NCBI GenBank assembly: GCA_030066985.1 | Contig: JASJAN010000008.1 | Coordinates: 62,001 to 126,000, forward strand | Length of the DNA: 64,000 nt | From: Desulfobacterales bacterium | GTDB lineage: Bacteria; Desulfobacterota; Desulfobacteria; Desulfobacterales; JAHEIW01 | Direction of reading: 5' to 3' | Part shown: positions 1 through 9,972 of the stretch, piece after piece | How the letters are laid out: each line of letters starts with the position of its first letter | How positions within the stretch are numbered: position 1 is the stretch's first letter | Translations under genes and position numbers: made by a program | Notes under the pieces: model-generated | Database searches by the model: none | The model's input: the letters and a program-made list of their open reading frames with translations, nothing else | What the model was told of the DNA's origin: nothing

Positions 1-123
1 ACCGCGGTCGATGCCATCCGAACAGTGGAAATTTCAATGACCGTACAGCAACCCGCCGGTCATAGCGGAATGGTCAGTCGAACCTATAAAACGCGGGTTA
101 GATGTCGCAATATCGGCCTTTAA
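1..123 (+). CDS. C-terminal end of a prepilin-like protein (PilW-type, partial)
   Basis: The window opens inside a gene. Frame 1 is open for 40 codons from the first base and stops at TAA 121-123. The tail ends in ...KTRVRCRNIGL, which resembles the C-termini of PilW-type minor pseudopilins (often VRxRN-G-L). The next gene starts 31 bases later and is a PilX-like protein followed by PilY1, the usual order in a minor-pilin operon. A role in priming type IV pilus assembly in the inner membrane is inferred from that context. The N-terminus, including the prepilin cleavage site, lies outside the window. Confidence 0.6.
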   Translation, partial: TAVDAIRTVEISMTVQQPAGHSGMVSRTYKTRVRCRNIGL

Positions 124-154
124 TCCTATTTAGCAGTTCTAAGGATGGTTATGT

Positions 155-634
155 ATGTCTAAAAAGTCGAGGCTATTAAAAAATGAGCGGGGCTACTTCC
201 TGATTGTATCGACACTCATGTTGTTGGCCTTGCTGACGATTATCAGCATTGCGGCCACCAATACGGCTAACACAGAAGTCCAGGTGGCGCGCAACGATGC
301 GATCTACCAGCGTAACCTGTATCTGGCAGAAGGTGCCGCCATGGAAGCTGTTGATCGAATTCAAAACGACACCAGCCCCCGTGAATTGGGCTTTGTCGTA
401 CCTGGGCTTAAGGTCATCGATGATGATAATTTTATGGATCATTGGGATGTTGAAGCCCAAAACACGGCATTTGACGCCACCGGCCAGACCCGATTTGTGG
501 CCGGTTACGAAGGAACGCCGCCCGGTTTCTCCCTGGGAATGGGCCAGCCAAAGATACATGGCTTTGCCATCTATGGCCACACCGAAAAACAGGGCGTGAC
601 AACGATTAAAATCGGGTATCGTAAAGCGTTTTAA
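155..634 (+). CDS. PilX-like minor pilin / pilus assembly protein
   Basis: A 159-residue protein. Residues about 10-40 form a basic start (KNERGYFLIVSTLMLL) followed by one hydrophobic helix, typical of the PilX N-terminal domain, in which the ER-G-x-LI pattern replaces the classic prepilin GF site. The helix is followed by the usual A-x-N-x-x-L-Y-L-A-E-G-A-A segment (residues 49-63). PilX-type proteins sit in the inner membrane with PilV, PilW and PilE and help initiate pilus assembly. The ATG at 155 is chosen because the ATG at 151 runs straight into a stop, and AAGGA lies upstream. It sits between a PilW-like tail and PilY1 in one operon. The pilX label is inferred from order and N-terminus. 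Confidence 0.75.
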   Translation: MSKKSRLLKNERGYFLIVSTLMLLALLTIISIAATNTANTEVQVARNDAIYQRNLYLAEGAAMEAVDRIQNDTSPRELGFVVPGLKVIDDDNFMDHWDVEAQNTAFDATGQTRFVAGYEGTPPGFSLGMGQPKIHGFAIYGHTEKQGVTTIKIGYRKAF

Positions 635-657
635 CAGCAGCGATCCAGGAGAGACCC

Positions 658-3600
658 ATGTTCACTAAAGACGGTCTGAATATGGATTCGAAAAACATAA
701 GATGTCGAAGCTTATGGCGTCCTCGGATGATTGGCTTTTGCGGTTTTATAATAGCCCTCCTGCTATGGGGTGCTTTGCCGACCTACGGTGACATTGATCT
801 GGCCGACGAGCCCTTGTTTACCAAAGTCAATCCACCTCCTACCAACCTCATGATCGTACAGGATGACTCGGGCAGCATGACCTATGAGATCCTGGTTAAG
901 GATATGTATGATGGGCAGTTTCCCAACCCGAACAGTACCTCCACACAGGGATATTGCTATGTTTTTGATGATATGAAGGATGGTGTCAACTATAACGATG
1001 AATGGCGATATCTGGGTGAAGAAGGCCGCAAATACTGGCGCTCGCAGTGGCATGAATACAATGTGGTTTACTACAATCCCTATACCATCTATAATCCCTG
1101 GCCCGACTACAGCGGAAAATCCTTCGTGCCGGCGGATACTGAAAAGCCACTGGTTCATCCCCTGCAAACCAAAACCCTCGACCTGGATAAAAAGGCTTTT
1201 AATGTTGACGGAGTCACCATCCCCTGGGCCCACTATTTTGTCAAATCAATAGATGGCCGCGTTTATCTGATAATCATGGATGCAGACAACGAAGAGAATC
1301 TATATTATACTTTCACCACCGATGGCGGCATAGAGCCCCTTGACAAGATACAAACCCTGACGCTTGTGTCGGATCCCCCGGAAGATATCTACCGTGATTA
1401 TAATTCAGATCGCCAGAATTTTGCCAATTGGTTTACCTATCACCGTCGGCGCGAATTTGTGGCCAAGGCCGCTATCGCCCGGGTCATGACAAACCCGGAC
1501 TTGACCGATGTGCGTATGGGCATACTGGGGATTAACAATAAAGTCGTTGTTCCCTTAAAGCCGGTCAGAGCGGTAATCGGCGGTGAATTTAATGATGATA
1601 CCGACACCCTGTTGGAAAATCTGTATGCCTACACATCCAGAGGGGGTACCCCGCTCAAACAGGGGCTTGAAAAAGTGGGTGAATATTACCAGGCCAATGA
1701 TGGTACTTTGGAAGGCGTTAAAGGGGATCTCCCCTATCCGTCAGTGGGAGGTGCCTGTCAGCAAGCCTTTACCCTCGTTGTTACCGATGGCTATTACAGC
1801 GACGAAAGCCATATCTTTAAAGGCAATACAGATGGCAGTAAAGCAGATCCCTATGGGAATTGGGGTGGCGGCAGTGAGCCCTATGAGGATAAATATAAGG
1901 ATTCTTTAGCGGATATTGCCATGTATTTTTACGCCGAAGATCTTCGTCCGGGACTGGAAAATCTGGTACCGACCAATAAATGGGATCAGGCTGCCCATCA
2001 GCACATGGTCACATTTGCGGTGGCTTTCGGGGTGTCGGGTACCCTCAATCACAAAGATTATGAAGATGATCGCACCAACCCGAATTACATGAAATATGTC
2101 ACCAAAAAGGACCCGCCCCGCGAATATGGTGATTATGTGGTCTGGCCGGAGGTAACTGCCCCCCGGCAGGCGCAGTCAATTGATGACTTGTGGCATGCCA
2201 CCGTCAATGGTCGCGGTGTGTTCGTTAATGCCGGCGATCCCGAGAAATTGGTTGAAGGGCTGCAGCAGATCATTAAAGACATCAAAAGCCGCCAGCCCAC
2301 TTCAATTGCCTCGGTGTCGGTCAACGGGGATCGGCTGTTTGGCAAAATCGGACCGGACCTTTTTATATTCCAGAGCAGCTACAGCTATATCGATTACCTG
2401 TGGTTTGGAGATGTCAAAGCCTACCGGGTCAATCAAACCACCGGTGAGGTTATCGAAGATCCGATCGAATGGTCGGCGGCGGCAAAACTCCAAAGCACCC
2501 CCTGGCAAACACGCAAGATATTTACGTTTGACGGTGAAACATTTGGTCAGCAATTTGATTTTGATGACTTGACCGATGATCAGAAGGCTAAGCTGGGTGC
2601 AGACGCTGAAAACACTGTTGATTTCTTAAGCGGTAAGGATCCCGACAGCGGCGGCAACCGTGTCAATATGCTGGGCGACATTGTGCATTCATCGCCGGTG
2701 TTTATTGATGATGTGGTTTATTTTGGTGCCAATGACGGTATGCTGCACGCCCATAAGGCCAAGGACGGCACCGAGCTGTTTGCCTATGTGCCCTATCTGG
2801 TATTTGATGATCTCAAGGACCTCGCCGATTCTGACTATGACCACAAATTTTATGTAGACGCGACGCCGACCGTGCAAAAAGGTGAAAAGCTGCTGACCAG
2901 CGGCGGAGAGCAAACCCTTCTGGTGAGCGGCTTGGGCGCCGGCGGCAAGGGATATTTTGCCCTGGATGTGACCCAACCGCTAGCCATGACAAAGAGTGAT
3001 GTCCTTTGGGAATTTCCAAATAAAAATTCGTCTGAGGACCATCAAAACGATATGGGGTATTCCTTCAGCAAACCGGTTATCGTGAAATCATACAGCAAGG
3101 CCCATCCCTGGATCGTCATCTTTGGCAACGGCTACAACAGTGAAAATGGAGACTCGGTTTTATTCGTCCTGAATGCTGTTAACGGTTCCGTAATCACCAA
3201 GATTATAACCGAAACGGGCCCGGACAATGGACTGTCCAGCCCCATCGCCGTGGACATTGATTTTGATGACGTGGTGGATTTTATTTATGCCGGCGATCTA
3301 AAGGGCAACCTGTGGAAGTTTGACCTGCTCAGCGATGATGCCCAAAAATGGGATGTGGCCTTTCGAAACGGCGGTCAACCGGCAGCGCTTTTTGGCGCTA
3401 CCGATCCGGACGGCAAGCCCCAGCCCATCACCACCCGGCCGGATGTCATGTTTCACCCGGAAAAACACGGATTGATGGTTTGCTTTGGCACCGGGAAAAT
3501 GCTGGCCAGCAGTGATATGGCGCGAACACAAGTTCAGACGCTTTACGGTATATGGGATTACGGGGACACGTTCTTTCAGGCGCCGGATAGCTGGAGTCCG

Positions 3601-4278
3601 GACGACAACACCGAGTTTGTGGGAGAATTTGAAAGCCGCAGTACAGACCCGGGTGTGAGAAAACTGTCCAATCCCTTCCTTTCGGAAAAGGTTAAGCTGT
3701 TGAAGCAAACCGCAGCCGATGTCGAGGTCGATTCAGAGGGCGCGAAAATTACGGTTCGAATTCTGTCAGCAGAAAAACCGCTTTGGCGCACCAAAGCCGA
3801 TCCAAACGGCGATGGCCAGTTCCCAAATCCCTCAGACAGCCAGGTCAATGATGTGGGCTGGTATCTAGACTTAGACGTGAATACAGGCGAACGGATCGTC
3901 AGTGATGTTATCCTGCGGGACGGCATTCTAATTGCCATTGGTTTTATCCCTTCACAAGGTGACTGCAAATCGGGGGGCGATTCGATGTTTATGGAGCTCG
4001 ACGCCTTTACGGGTGGAACCATTGGCGCCATTCAGTTTGATCTGCATGAAGATGGTATTGTGGGTGAAGACGATTTGGTCGAAGTCGACATCGATGGCAA
4101 AAAGGTCAAAATCCCGCCATCCGGCAAAAAACTGACGGGACTTTTACAGCCGCCGGCCATTGTTCAACTGAATGAAACAACCGAAAAGAAATATTTAAGT
4201 TCATCCAGTGGTGGTATCGTGGAAATTGCTGAAAAAACAGCCAAAACCGGTATCGCTTACTGGATGGAACTCCGCTAA
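658..4278 (+). CDS. pilY1: PilY1-like type IV pilus tip/adhesion protein
   Basis: A 1206-residue exported protein, about the usual PilY1 size. It has a signal peptide (hydrophobic run at residues 24-42), a von Willebrand A-like N-terminal half with a metal-site motif DDSGS at 69-73, and a C-terminal beta-propeller typical of PilY1. Within the propeller, around residues 864-880, lies an acidic D-x-D-x-D-D-x-x-D loop (DIDFDDVVD) matching the calcium-binding site that controls pilus extension and retraction in PilY1 proteins. It should act at the pilus tip or cell surface with the upstream minor pilins. AGGAG stands just before the ATG. The operon ends in a strong terminator. The PilY1 family call is firm; adhesion versus mechanosensing cannot be judged from sequence. 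Confidence 0.9.
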   Translation: MFTKDGLNMDSKNIRCRSLWRPRMIGFCGFIIALLLWGALPTYGDIDLADEPLFTKVNPPPTNLMIVQDDSGSMTYEILVKDMYDGQFPNPNSTSTQGYCYVFDDMKDGVNYNDEWRYLGEEGRKYWRSQWHEYNVVYYNPYTIYNPWPDYSGKSFVPADTEKPLVHPLQTKTLDLDKKAFNVDGVTIPWAHYFVKSIDGRVYLIIMDADNEENLYYTFTTDGGIEPLDKIQTLTLVSDPPEDIYRDYNSDRQNFANWFTYHRRREFVAKAAIARVMTNPDLTDVRMGILGINNKVVVPLKPVRAVIGGEFNDDTDTLLENLYAYTSRGGTPLKQGLEKVGEYYQANDGTLEGVKGDLPYPSVGGACQQAFTLVVTDGYYSDESHIFKGNTDGSKADPYGNWGGGSEPYEDKYKDSLADIAMYFYAEDLRPGLENLVPTNKWDQAAHQHMVTFAVAFGVSGTLNHKDYEDDRTNPNYMKYVTKKDPPREYGDYVVWPEVTAPRQAQSIDDLWHATVNGRGVFVNAGDPEKLVEGLQQIIKDIKSRQPTSIASVSVNGDRLFGKIGPDLFIFQSSYSYIDYLWFGDVKAYRVNQTTGEVIEDPIEWSAAAKLQSTPWQTRKIFTFDGETFGQQFDFDDLTDDQKAKLGADAENTVDFLSGKDPDSGGNRVNMLGDIVHSSPVFIDDVVYFGANDGMLHAHKAKDGTELFAYVPYLVFDDLKDLADSDYDHKFYVDATPTVQKGEKLLTSGGEQTLLVSGLGAGGKGYFALDVTQPLAMTKSDVLWEFPNKNSSEDHQNDMGYSFSKPVIVKSYSKAHPWIVIFGNGYNSENGDSVLFVLNAVNGSVITKIITETGPDNGLSSPIAVDIDFDDVVDFIYAGDLKGNLWKFDLLSDDAQKWDVAFRNGGQPAALFGATDPDGKPQPITTRPDVMFHPEKHGLMVCFGTGKMLASSDMARTQVQTLYGIWDYGDTFFQAPDSWSPDDNTEFVGEFESRSTDPGVRKLSNPFLSEKVKLLKQTAADVEVDSEGAKITVRILSAEKPLWRTKADPNGDGQFPNPSDSQVNDVGWYLDLDVNTGERIVSDVILRDGILIAIGFIPSQGDCKSGGDSMFMELDAFTGGTIGAIQFDLHEDGIVGEDDLVEVDIDGKKVKIPPSGKKLTGLLQPPAIVQLNETTEKKYLSSSSGGIVEIAEKTAKTGIAYWMELR

Positions 4279-4321
4279 TATCCAACCGTGTTTAAATAAG
4301 CGTTAGGCACCTGAAGATTGC

Positions 4322-4358
4322 AAACGTCTTTCAGCGCAAGCTGAAAGACGTTTTTTTT
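4322..4358 (+). terminator. Rho-independent terminator of the pilus operon
   Basis: A perfect 14-base inverted repeat (4322-4335 with 4340-4353) closes on a GCAA tetraloop, and a run of eight T begins at 4351. It lies 44 bases after the PilY1 stop. Confidence 0.93.
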
Positions 4359-4512
4359 GCGTGAGCAACGAAAGGCGGACAATGATGTTGCTGAAGACTG
4401 TGCACCGGTTGCCGTCAAACGGCACCGGTGTGATAGGCGAAGACTCCAGCCGGTAATGGCTTAGAATATGCATTCTTGGCCACCTGAGGTGGGTTGGGAT
4501 GTCTATTTTCAG

Positions 4513-5550
4513 CTATTCGGACGGAGAACGTATTTTTGAGCCCGGCTCAAACTCTCTGTCCGCACTGGTAACGATCACCGTGGCGGTTGTATCTTCGGTA
4601 TGAAGGACCAGCAACTCGGCAAATTCCACCGGCAGCAGCAGTGTGCGCGCTCTGCTTTTTGGGTGAATTCGTTCTGCTACCCGGTAGTAGACATTATAGA
4701 ATTGTCCGCGTTGAACCCCATCTTTTTTGCCTTTATCGATAAAGACGATCATGTGGTCGCCGATGAGCCGATTGTGATCCTCGGCCCGCACAACTTTGCC
4801 CTCCAGATCTTTGGGGCTTGATTTGATCACCACGTCCGGCAAGCGCCGAAAGTAGGGCATCAGCTGATCTTCAAGGTGGATCGGACGATAGGACTCAATG
4901 ACCGACGCAATGGCATAGGCGGGTTGAACCTGATTAATTTCCACCACTCCGGTCAATACGTGCTGGATGCCAATGTATGCGCCAGTGTGTATGTCCCTGA
5001 GCGGCGGCAATGTGCGAAAAACAGTGAAACGCTGGCCGGGCACCAGGCGGCCATTACCCTCCGGCCGGATATAGACAACATCCTCAGAGTTAATCATCTC
5101 TTTAGATTCCAGCACCTTAAATATGGCACCGTGGGAAGTGATGGGTTCCCGACGCACAAAACCCACGCGATCCACGGCGGTGTAGTTATAGTGGATGAGA
5201 TCCTCCAGGGTGGGGGGTGGCACCGGCGGTTTTTTGCCGGTTCCCGGTTTGCCGGTGGCCTGAGACCCGGTGCGTCGATACAACCGGATGCGCTCGCCGG
5301 GAAAGATGCGGTGCGGGTTGGCGATCTGATCGTTTTCACGCCACATTTCCGGCCACAGCCAAGCAGAATCGGAAAATTTACGGCTTAGATCCCATAAGGT
5401 ATCCCCTTTTTGGACGGTGTAATAAAAACCGGTTTCATGATTGACCACATTTTGCCCATCGGCTGCTACAAGCGCAAATGGCATGAGAAGGAACACAAAA
5501 AGGAAGATCGAGAGCCACATTTTGATTCTTGAGGGTATTTTAAAATTCAT
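4513..5550 (-). CDS. Exported LysM-domain protein
   Basis: A 345-residue protein with an N-terminal signal segment (residues about 10-30, ending ALVAADG) and a LysM domain at about 40-92 (YYTVQKGDTLWDLSRKF through the P-x-x-I-x-P-G motif). The remaining ~240 residues have no family I can name. LysM binds peptidoglycan, so a periplasmic or envelope role is likely. A GTG 12 bases upstream is in frame, but the GGAG at 5556-5559 would then be inside the gene. That GGAG is correctly spaced for the ATG at 5550, so this start is preferred. The gene is monocistronic, convergent with the pilus operon, and transcribed in the same direction as groESL. Confidence 0.8.
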   Translation of the reverse strand: MNFKIPSRIKMWLSIFLFVFLLMPFALVAADGQNVVNHETGFYYTVQKGDTLWDLSRKFSDSAWLWPEMWRENDQIANPHRIFPGERIRLYRRTGSQATGKPGTGKKPPVPPPTLEDLIHYNYTAVDRVGFVRREPITSHGAIFKVLESKEMINSEDVVYIRPEGNGRLVPGQRFTVFRTLPPLRDIHTGAYIGIQHVLTGVVEINQVQPAYAIASVIESYRPIHLEDQLMPYFRRLPDVVIKSSPKDLEGKVVRAEDHNRLIGDHMIVFIDKGKKDGVQRGQFYNVYYRVAERIHPKSRARTLLLPVEFAELLVLHTEDTTATVIVTSADREFEPGSKIRSPSE

Positions 5551-5673
5551 CAGACACTCCACGGGGTTTTTAGTTTTAGGGTCTCAGTAAAAGGTAACTT
5601 ATTTATAATAAGATTACCTGATTATGGCCAATTCGTCAAATTTTTTTGACCCTGGCGATGGCGTCCGCGCAAC

Positions 5674-5716
5674 AAAAAAGCTCTCACAGCACAGATGCCT
5701 GCCGTGAGAGCTTTCA
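5674..5716 (-). terminator. groESL terminator
   Basis: An 11-base perfect stem (AAAGCTCTCAC at 5677-5687 with its complement at 5704-5714) is followed on the minus strand by a run of T (the A run 5674-5679). It lies about 40 bases after the groEL stop. The plus strand also has a T run, so it may work in both directions. Confidence 0.9.
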
Positions 5717-5754
5717 TTTTTTTGTTGATGGGACTTAAATCGGCAAATCGTCGG

Positions 5755-7416
<1,662 letters not shown>

Positions 7417-7448
7417 TTAACCTCCATCGTAATACTCAAAATTATTCG

Positions 7449-7736
7449 TTAGCCGATAACGCCAAGCACGTCATCTTCGCGCATGATTAGATATTCCTCG
7501 CCTTCAATTTTAACTTCTGTGCCGGAATATTTACCAAATAGAATTCGATCACCCTTCTTGACTTCAAGGGCAATGCGTTTACCTTTTTCATCAAGCTTGC
7601 CGTTTCCCACAGCCACCACTTTGCCTTCAGCCGGTTTTTCCTTGGCGGTATCGGGGATGATGATTCCTCCCTTGGTCGTTTCCTCTTCTCGCACACGTTG
7701 AACTAAAATTCGGTCTTGCAATGGTCTCAGTTTCAT
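7449..7736 (-). CDS. groS: Co-chaperonin GroES (10 kDa)
   Basis: A 95-residue co-chaperonin that caps the GroEL ring. It begins [12 protein letters not shown] and contains the mobile loop ([19 protein letters not shown]), followed by [13 protein letters not shown] near the C-terminus. An in-frame TTG seven codons upstream would place the AAGGAG Shine-Dalgarno inside the gene, so the ATG at 7736 is the start. It is the first gene of the groES-groEL operon. No CIRCE operator is visible upstream; a pair of overlapping inverted repeats lies at 7891-7963. Confidence 0.97.
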   Translation of the reverse strand: MKLRPLQDRILVQRVREEETTKGGIIIPDTAKEKPAEGKVVAVGNGKLDEKGKRIALEVKKGDRILFGKYSGTEVKIEGEEYLIMREDDVLGVIG

Positions 7737-7890
7737 AATCTTGAATCTCCTTGTCAAATAGCATTTATCTATAATTCCAGGTGCTAAAACTTTTAAACCT
7801 TATAACGTAATTCCCCTTATCTGTTCCGGGTAGAAACGTCACCTCCCTTCCAGCTGGTCTTTTTCTAAGCTAAGATGCGGTTTTTAATTT

Positions 7891-7963
7891 TCAAGAAAGG
7901 GTGTTATTCTGTTGGATTCACAGTCAGTTACGCTGGATTTCTTGACATAATAATCACCCTTTC
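7891..7963. promoter_or_regulatory. Overlapping inverted repeats upstream of groES
   Basis: TCAAGAAA (7891-7898) pairs with TTTCTTGA (7938-7945), and GAAAGGGTG (7895-7903) pairs with CACCCTTTC (7955-7963). The two pairs overlap in the left arm, so the structures would be alternative folds. They lie 155-230 bases upstream of the groES start. A role in heat-shock control of groESL, or as an operator, is only inferred from position. Confidence 0.35.
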
Positions 7964-8048
7964 GTGTTTGTAAAGAGGGCGGGCCTTAATTTTTTTATAT
8001 TTTTTTGATGGATGTTCACATGCTGATGGTAAGCTAAATTAATGTGGT

Positions 8049-8345
8049 TCAGGTGGCCGAGTTTTCACGGGATGCCTTGGATTCCTTGCTTGATGAGGAT
8101 GATTGCGCGGTCTGCGATCTTTTTTCTTTATTCGATTTTTTGGCAGCTGAGCTGTTGGTTTTTGATTTTTTCGCATAATCGGTGACGTACCAGCCGGTGC
8201 CCTTGAGATGAAAACTGCTCTGGGAAATCAGCTTGTGCAGTTTGCCACCGCAATGCTGACATTTTGTCAGCGGCTTGTCTGAAAATTTCTGAAAAATTTC
8301 CTCTACTTTTGAACACTTCGCACATTCATATTCGTAAATTGGCAT
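8049..8345 (-). CDS. FmdB-family zinc-ribbon protein
   Basis: A 98-residue protein beginning MPIYEYECAKC, the diagnostic start of the FmdB/CxxC_CXXC_SSSS family. Two cysteine pairs (C8-x2-C11 and C33-x2-C36, the latter CQHC) form a putative zinc ribbon over the first ~45 residues. The tail is low-complexity, rich in Ser, Lys and Ala. FmdB was named as a regulator of formamidase genes, but most members have no proven function. GGAGG precedes the ATG. It is a single gene between the groES upstream region and a metalloprotein gene, all on the minus strand. Confidence 0.85.
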   Translation of the reverse strand: MPIYEYECAKCSKVEEIFQKFSDKPLTKCQHCGGKLHKLISQSSFHLKGTGWYVTDYAKKSKTNSSAAKKSNKEKRSQTAQSSSSSKESKASRENSAT

Positions 8346-8485
8346 CTTCCTGCAACCTCCACAATCGTGTTATTGATCTAACGTTTTATTATATTGAACG
8401 AACCTGCTGCATGTCAATAGGGCTTTTGGCGGCTCCGGCGGAACAACCGGATTTAAACAAAGCGTGCGTTCACAGCAAAGTTTGA

Positions 8486-9166
8486 TTAGCGCTTGTGCAT
8501 ACCTTCTATCGGTTGGCGCCATTTGCGGTAAAATTCAAGAACTGGCATCAAACCCGTCACCTGCACCTGATTTAAGATTTGATGGGTATTTGCATGCACA
8601 CGTTTTTCTTCATCCAGCTTTTCGGTCGGCGATGCATCAAAATTTTGCAAAAATTTACTAAACCGCACAATGTGGATTAATTCATGGGTAATAATGTACA
8701 AACAAAAGGGATAAAGCGTAATGGACGGTGTCTTGTCCAGTACGGATTTAATCGCGTGATCTTGCAGGCATATCTTAAAATAATCAAATACACCGGACCC
8801 CAAAGCCGTATCCTTGCGCTGGCCTTCATAGCGGACAATTTGAGCAAATGGGCCGTCAACTATTTCTTCGGGCGCAAGATCCACCAATGTTTTGACATCA
8901 TATTTGGGGCGCAGCCATTCACTTGCAGACATCTTGAAGTGATTGCTGACAAGCTCCTCTGACATCGACACAACATTGTTAACGACGGCAATCTCCGCTG
9001 AGGAAAATGTTTTCAGATGATGCATGTCGGTTATATTTTGGTCGCATGGGTTAGCATTCGCTGGATCGTCGCGGCCAGACACATATGTCACGCATTTTAT
9101 CTTAGGTGCGCCGGTATGAGTGCTATCAGCGGGGTGATCATCGTTGTTAGCCGGCGTCCGTATCAC
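8486..9166 (-). CDS. Putative zinc metalloprotein with HELIH motif, function unknown
   Basis: A 226-residue protein (GTG start at 9166) that I cannot assign to a named family. Near residue 160 it carries HELIH within a hydrophobic helix (LYIITHELIHIVRF), the zinc-binding HExxH signature of gluzincin-type metalloproteases. An acidic stretch about 20 residues later (KLDEEKRVH) could supply the third ligand. No signal peptide is seen, so it is probably cytosolic. It overlaps the end of the upstream PilZ gene by 20 bases with the GTG start, which suggests translational coupling; an internal ATG near residue 47 is an alternative start. Confidence 0.65.
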   Translation of the reverse strand: MIRTPANNDDHPADSTHTGAPKIKCVTYVSGRDDPANANPCDQNITDMHHLKTFSSAEIAVVNNVVSMSEELVSNHFKMSASEWLRPKYDVKTLVDLAPEEIVDGPFAQIVRYEGQRKDTALGSGVFDYFKICLQDHAIKSVLDKTPSITLYPFCLYIITHELIHIVRFSKFLQNFDASPTEKLDEEKRVHANTHQILNQVQVTGLMPVLEFYRKWRQPIEGMHKR

Positions 9167-9650
9167 CTTGTATTTGTTGGTAGGCGATGGCTTCTTCTAA
9201 ACGATTGCGTGCGGCAGCGGTGTTTTGGACAAACTTGATGCCCATTCCCCGATGGATGACTTTATCTTGCGGCACATTCATATTCGACCATACAACTTCT
9301 GCATTGAGCGCAAAGGTCTCCTGATGCGGAACGTCTATGTAAAGCCGAAGTTTTTGATTTAAAGATATCGGCTCCTGGCAGATAATAAATGCCCCCCCGA
9401 GGCTGATATCTTTCAAACGGACTTTAATGGAGCTTTGGCCGATTTCCAATGCAGCCGACCAGGATATTTCCAGCCTCGGGTGCTGGCGCTTTTCCCTGGC
9501 GCGCTTTATTTCAGCGCTGTTAACGATCTGCGTCGATTGATCGGCACTCAATCTTTTTTTGATAAACGTATGAAAAAACCAAAAAATAATCAGGCCGATA
9601 AATAACGCCGCCCCGATACCAATGCTGGTTATAATAATGCTGCTATCCAT
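9147..9650 (-). CDS. Membrane-anchored PilZ-domain protein
   Basis: A 167-residue protein with one N-terminal transmembrane helix (about residues 5-26), a short linker, and a PilZ domain from about residue 55. The domain has the two cyclic-di-GMP binding motifs, an arginine motif in REKRQHPRLE and D-x-S-L-G-G in DISLGGAFI. It probably senses c-di-GMP at the membrane. The ATG at 9650 (MDSSIIITS) follows an AGGCG ribosome site; an in-frame extension to 9722 has no such site. It is coupled to the downstream HELIH-protein gene. The effector target is unknown, though a type IV pilus operon lies nearby. Confidence 0.82.
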   Translation of the reverse strand: MDSSIIITSIGIGAALFIGLIIFWFFHTFIKKRLSADQSTQIVNSAEIKRAREKRQHPRLEISWSAALEIGQSSIKVRLKDISLGGAFIICQEPISLNQKLRLYIDVPHQETFALNAEVVWSNMNVPQDKVIHRGMGIKFVQNTAAARNRLEEAIAYQQIQGDTDAG

Positions 9651-9789
9651 ATCGCCTGGTACACCACTATAGCATAAGCCGTTTTTATTTTCCAATTCCA
9701 AAAAAATGTAGACAGCCGACAATTGGGTATGTTATGTAACTCATTTATGATTGCAACACCGAATCAAACCTTAAGAGGGAGGTAGACCA

Positions 9790-9888
9790 TTGGGTAGTGT
9801 CGTCAAAAAACGCAGAAAGAAAATGAGAAAGCACAAACATCGCAAGCTGCTGGCCAAGACGCGTCACCAAAGACGAAAAGGCAAGTAA
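9790..9888 (+). CDS. bS22-like / AURKAIP1-COX24 domain small ribosomal peptide
   Basis: A 32-residue, extremely basic peptide starting at TTG: MGSVVKKRRKKMRKHKHRK followed by LLAKTRHQRRKGK. It matches the short AURKAIP1/COX24-domain proteins that include mycobacterial bS22 (MGSVIKKRRKRM...KHRKLL...TR.QRRK), a small-subunit ribosomal peptide. A strong Shine-Dalgarno (AGGGAGG, 9776-9782) sits 7 bases before the TTG, and a strong terminator follows 39 bases after the stop. It therefore looks like an independent, well-expressed short transcript. It is easily missed by gene finders because of its size and TTG start. The homology rests on recalled sequence, not a search. Confidence 0.85.
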   Translation: MGSVVKKRRKKMRKHKHRKLLAKTRHQRRKGK

Positions 9889-9927
9889 CGCATCCAGCGT
9901 CGTTTCTTGATCTTCTTTATCAACCAC

Positions 9928-9960
9928 AAAGCACCGCGCTTTGCAAGGCGGTGCTTTTTT
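9928..9960 (+). terminator. Terminator after the bS22-like gene
   Basis: A 10-base perfect stem (AAAGCACCGC 9928-9937 with GCGGTGCTTT 9948-9957), 10-base loop, then T run to 9960. In the minus direction it lies just after hflC but has only a short T run. Confidence 0.9.
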
Positions 9961-9972
9961 ATGCGCTTGTGC

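Noticed and set aside
7881-7900. sigma32 promoter (CTTGAAA...CCGCAT on the minus strand)
   Set aside because: The spacing between the two boxes is about 9 bases, too short for a sigma32 promoter.
7760-8048. CIRCE operator for groESL
   Set aside because: The only similar string (GTGCTAAAA near 7781) lacks the second half-site at the right distance.
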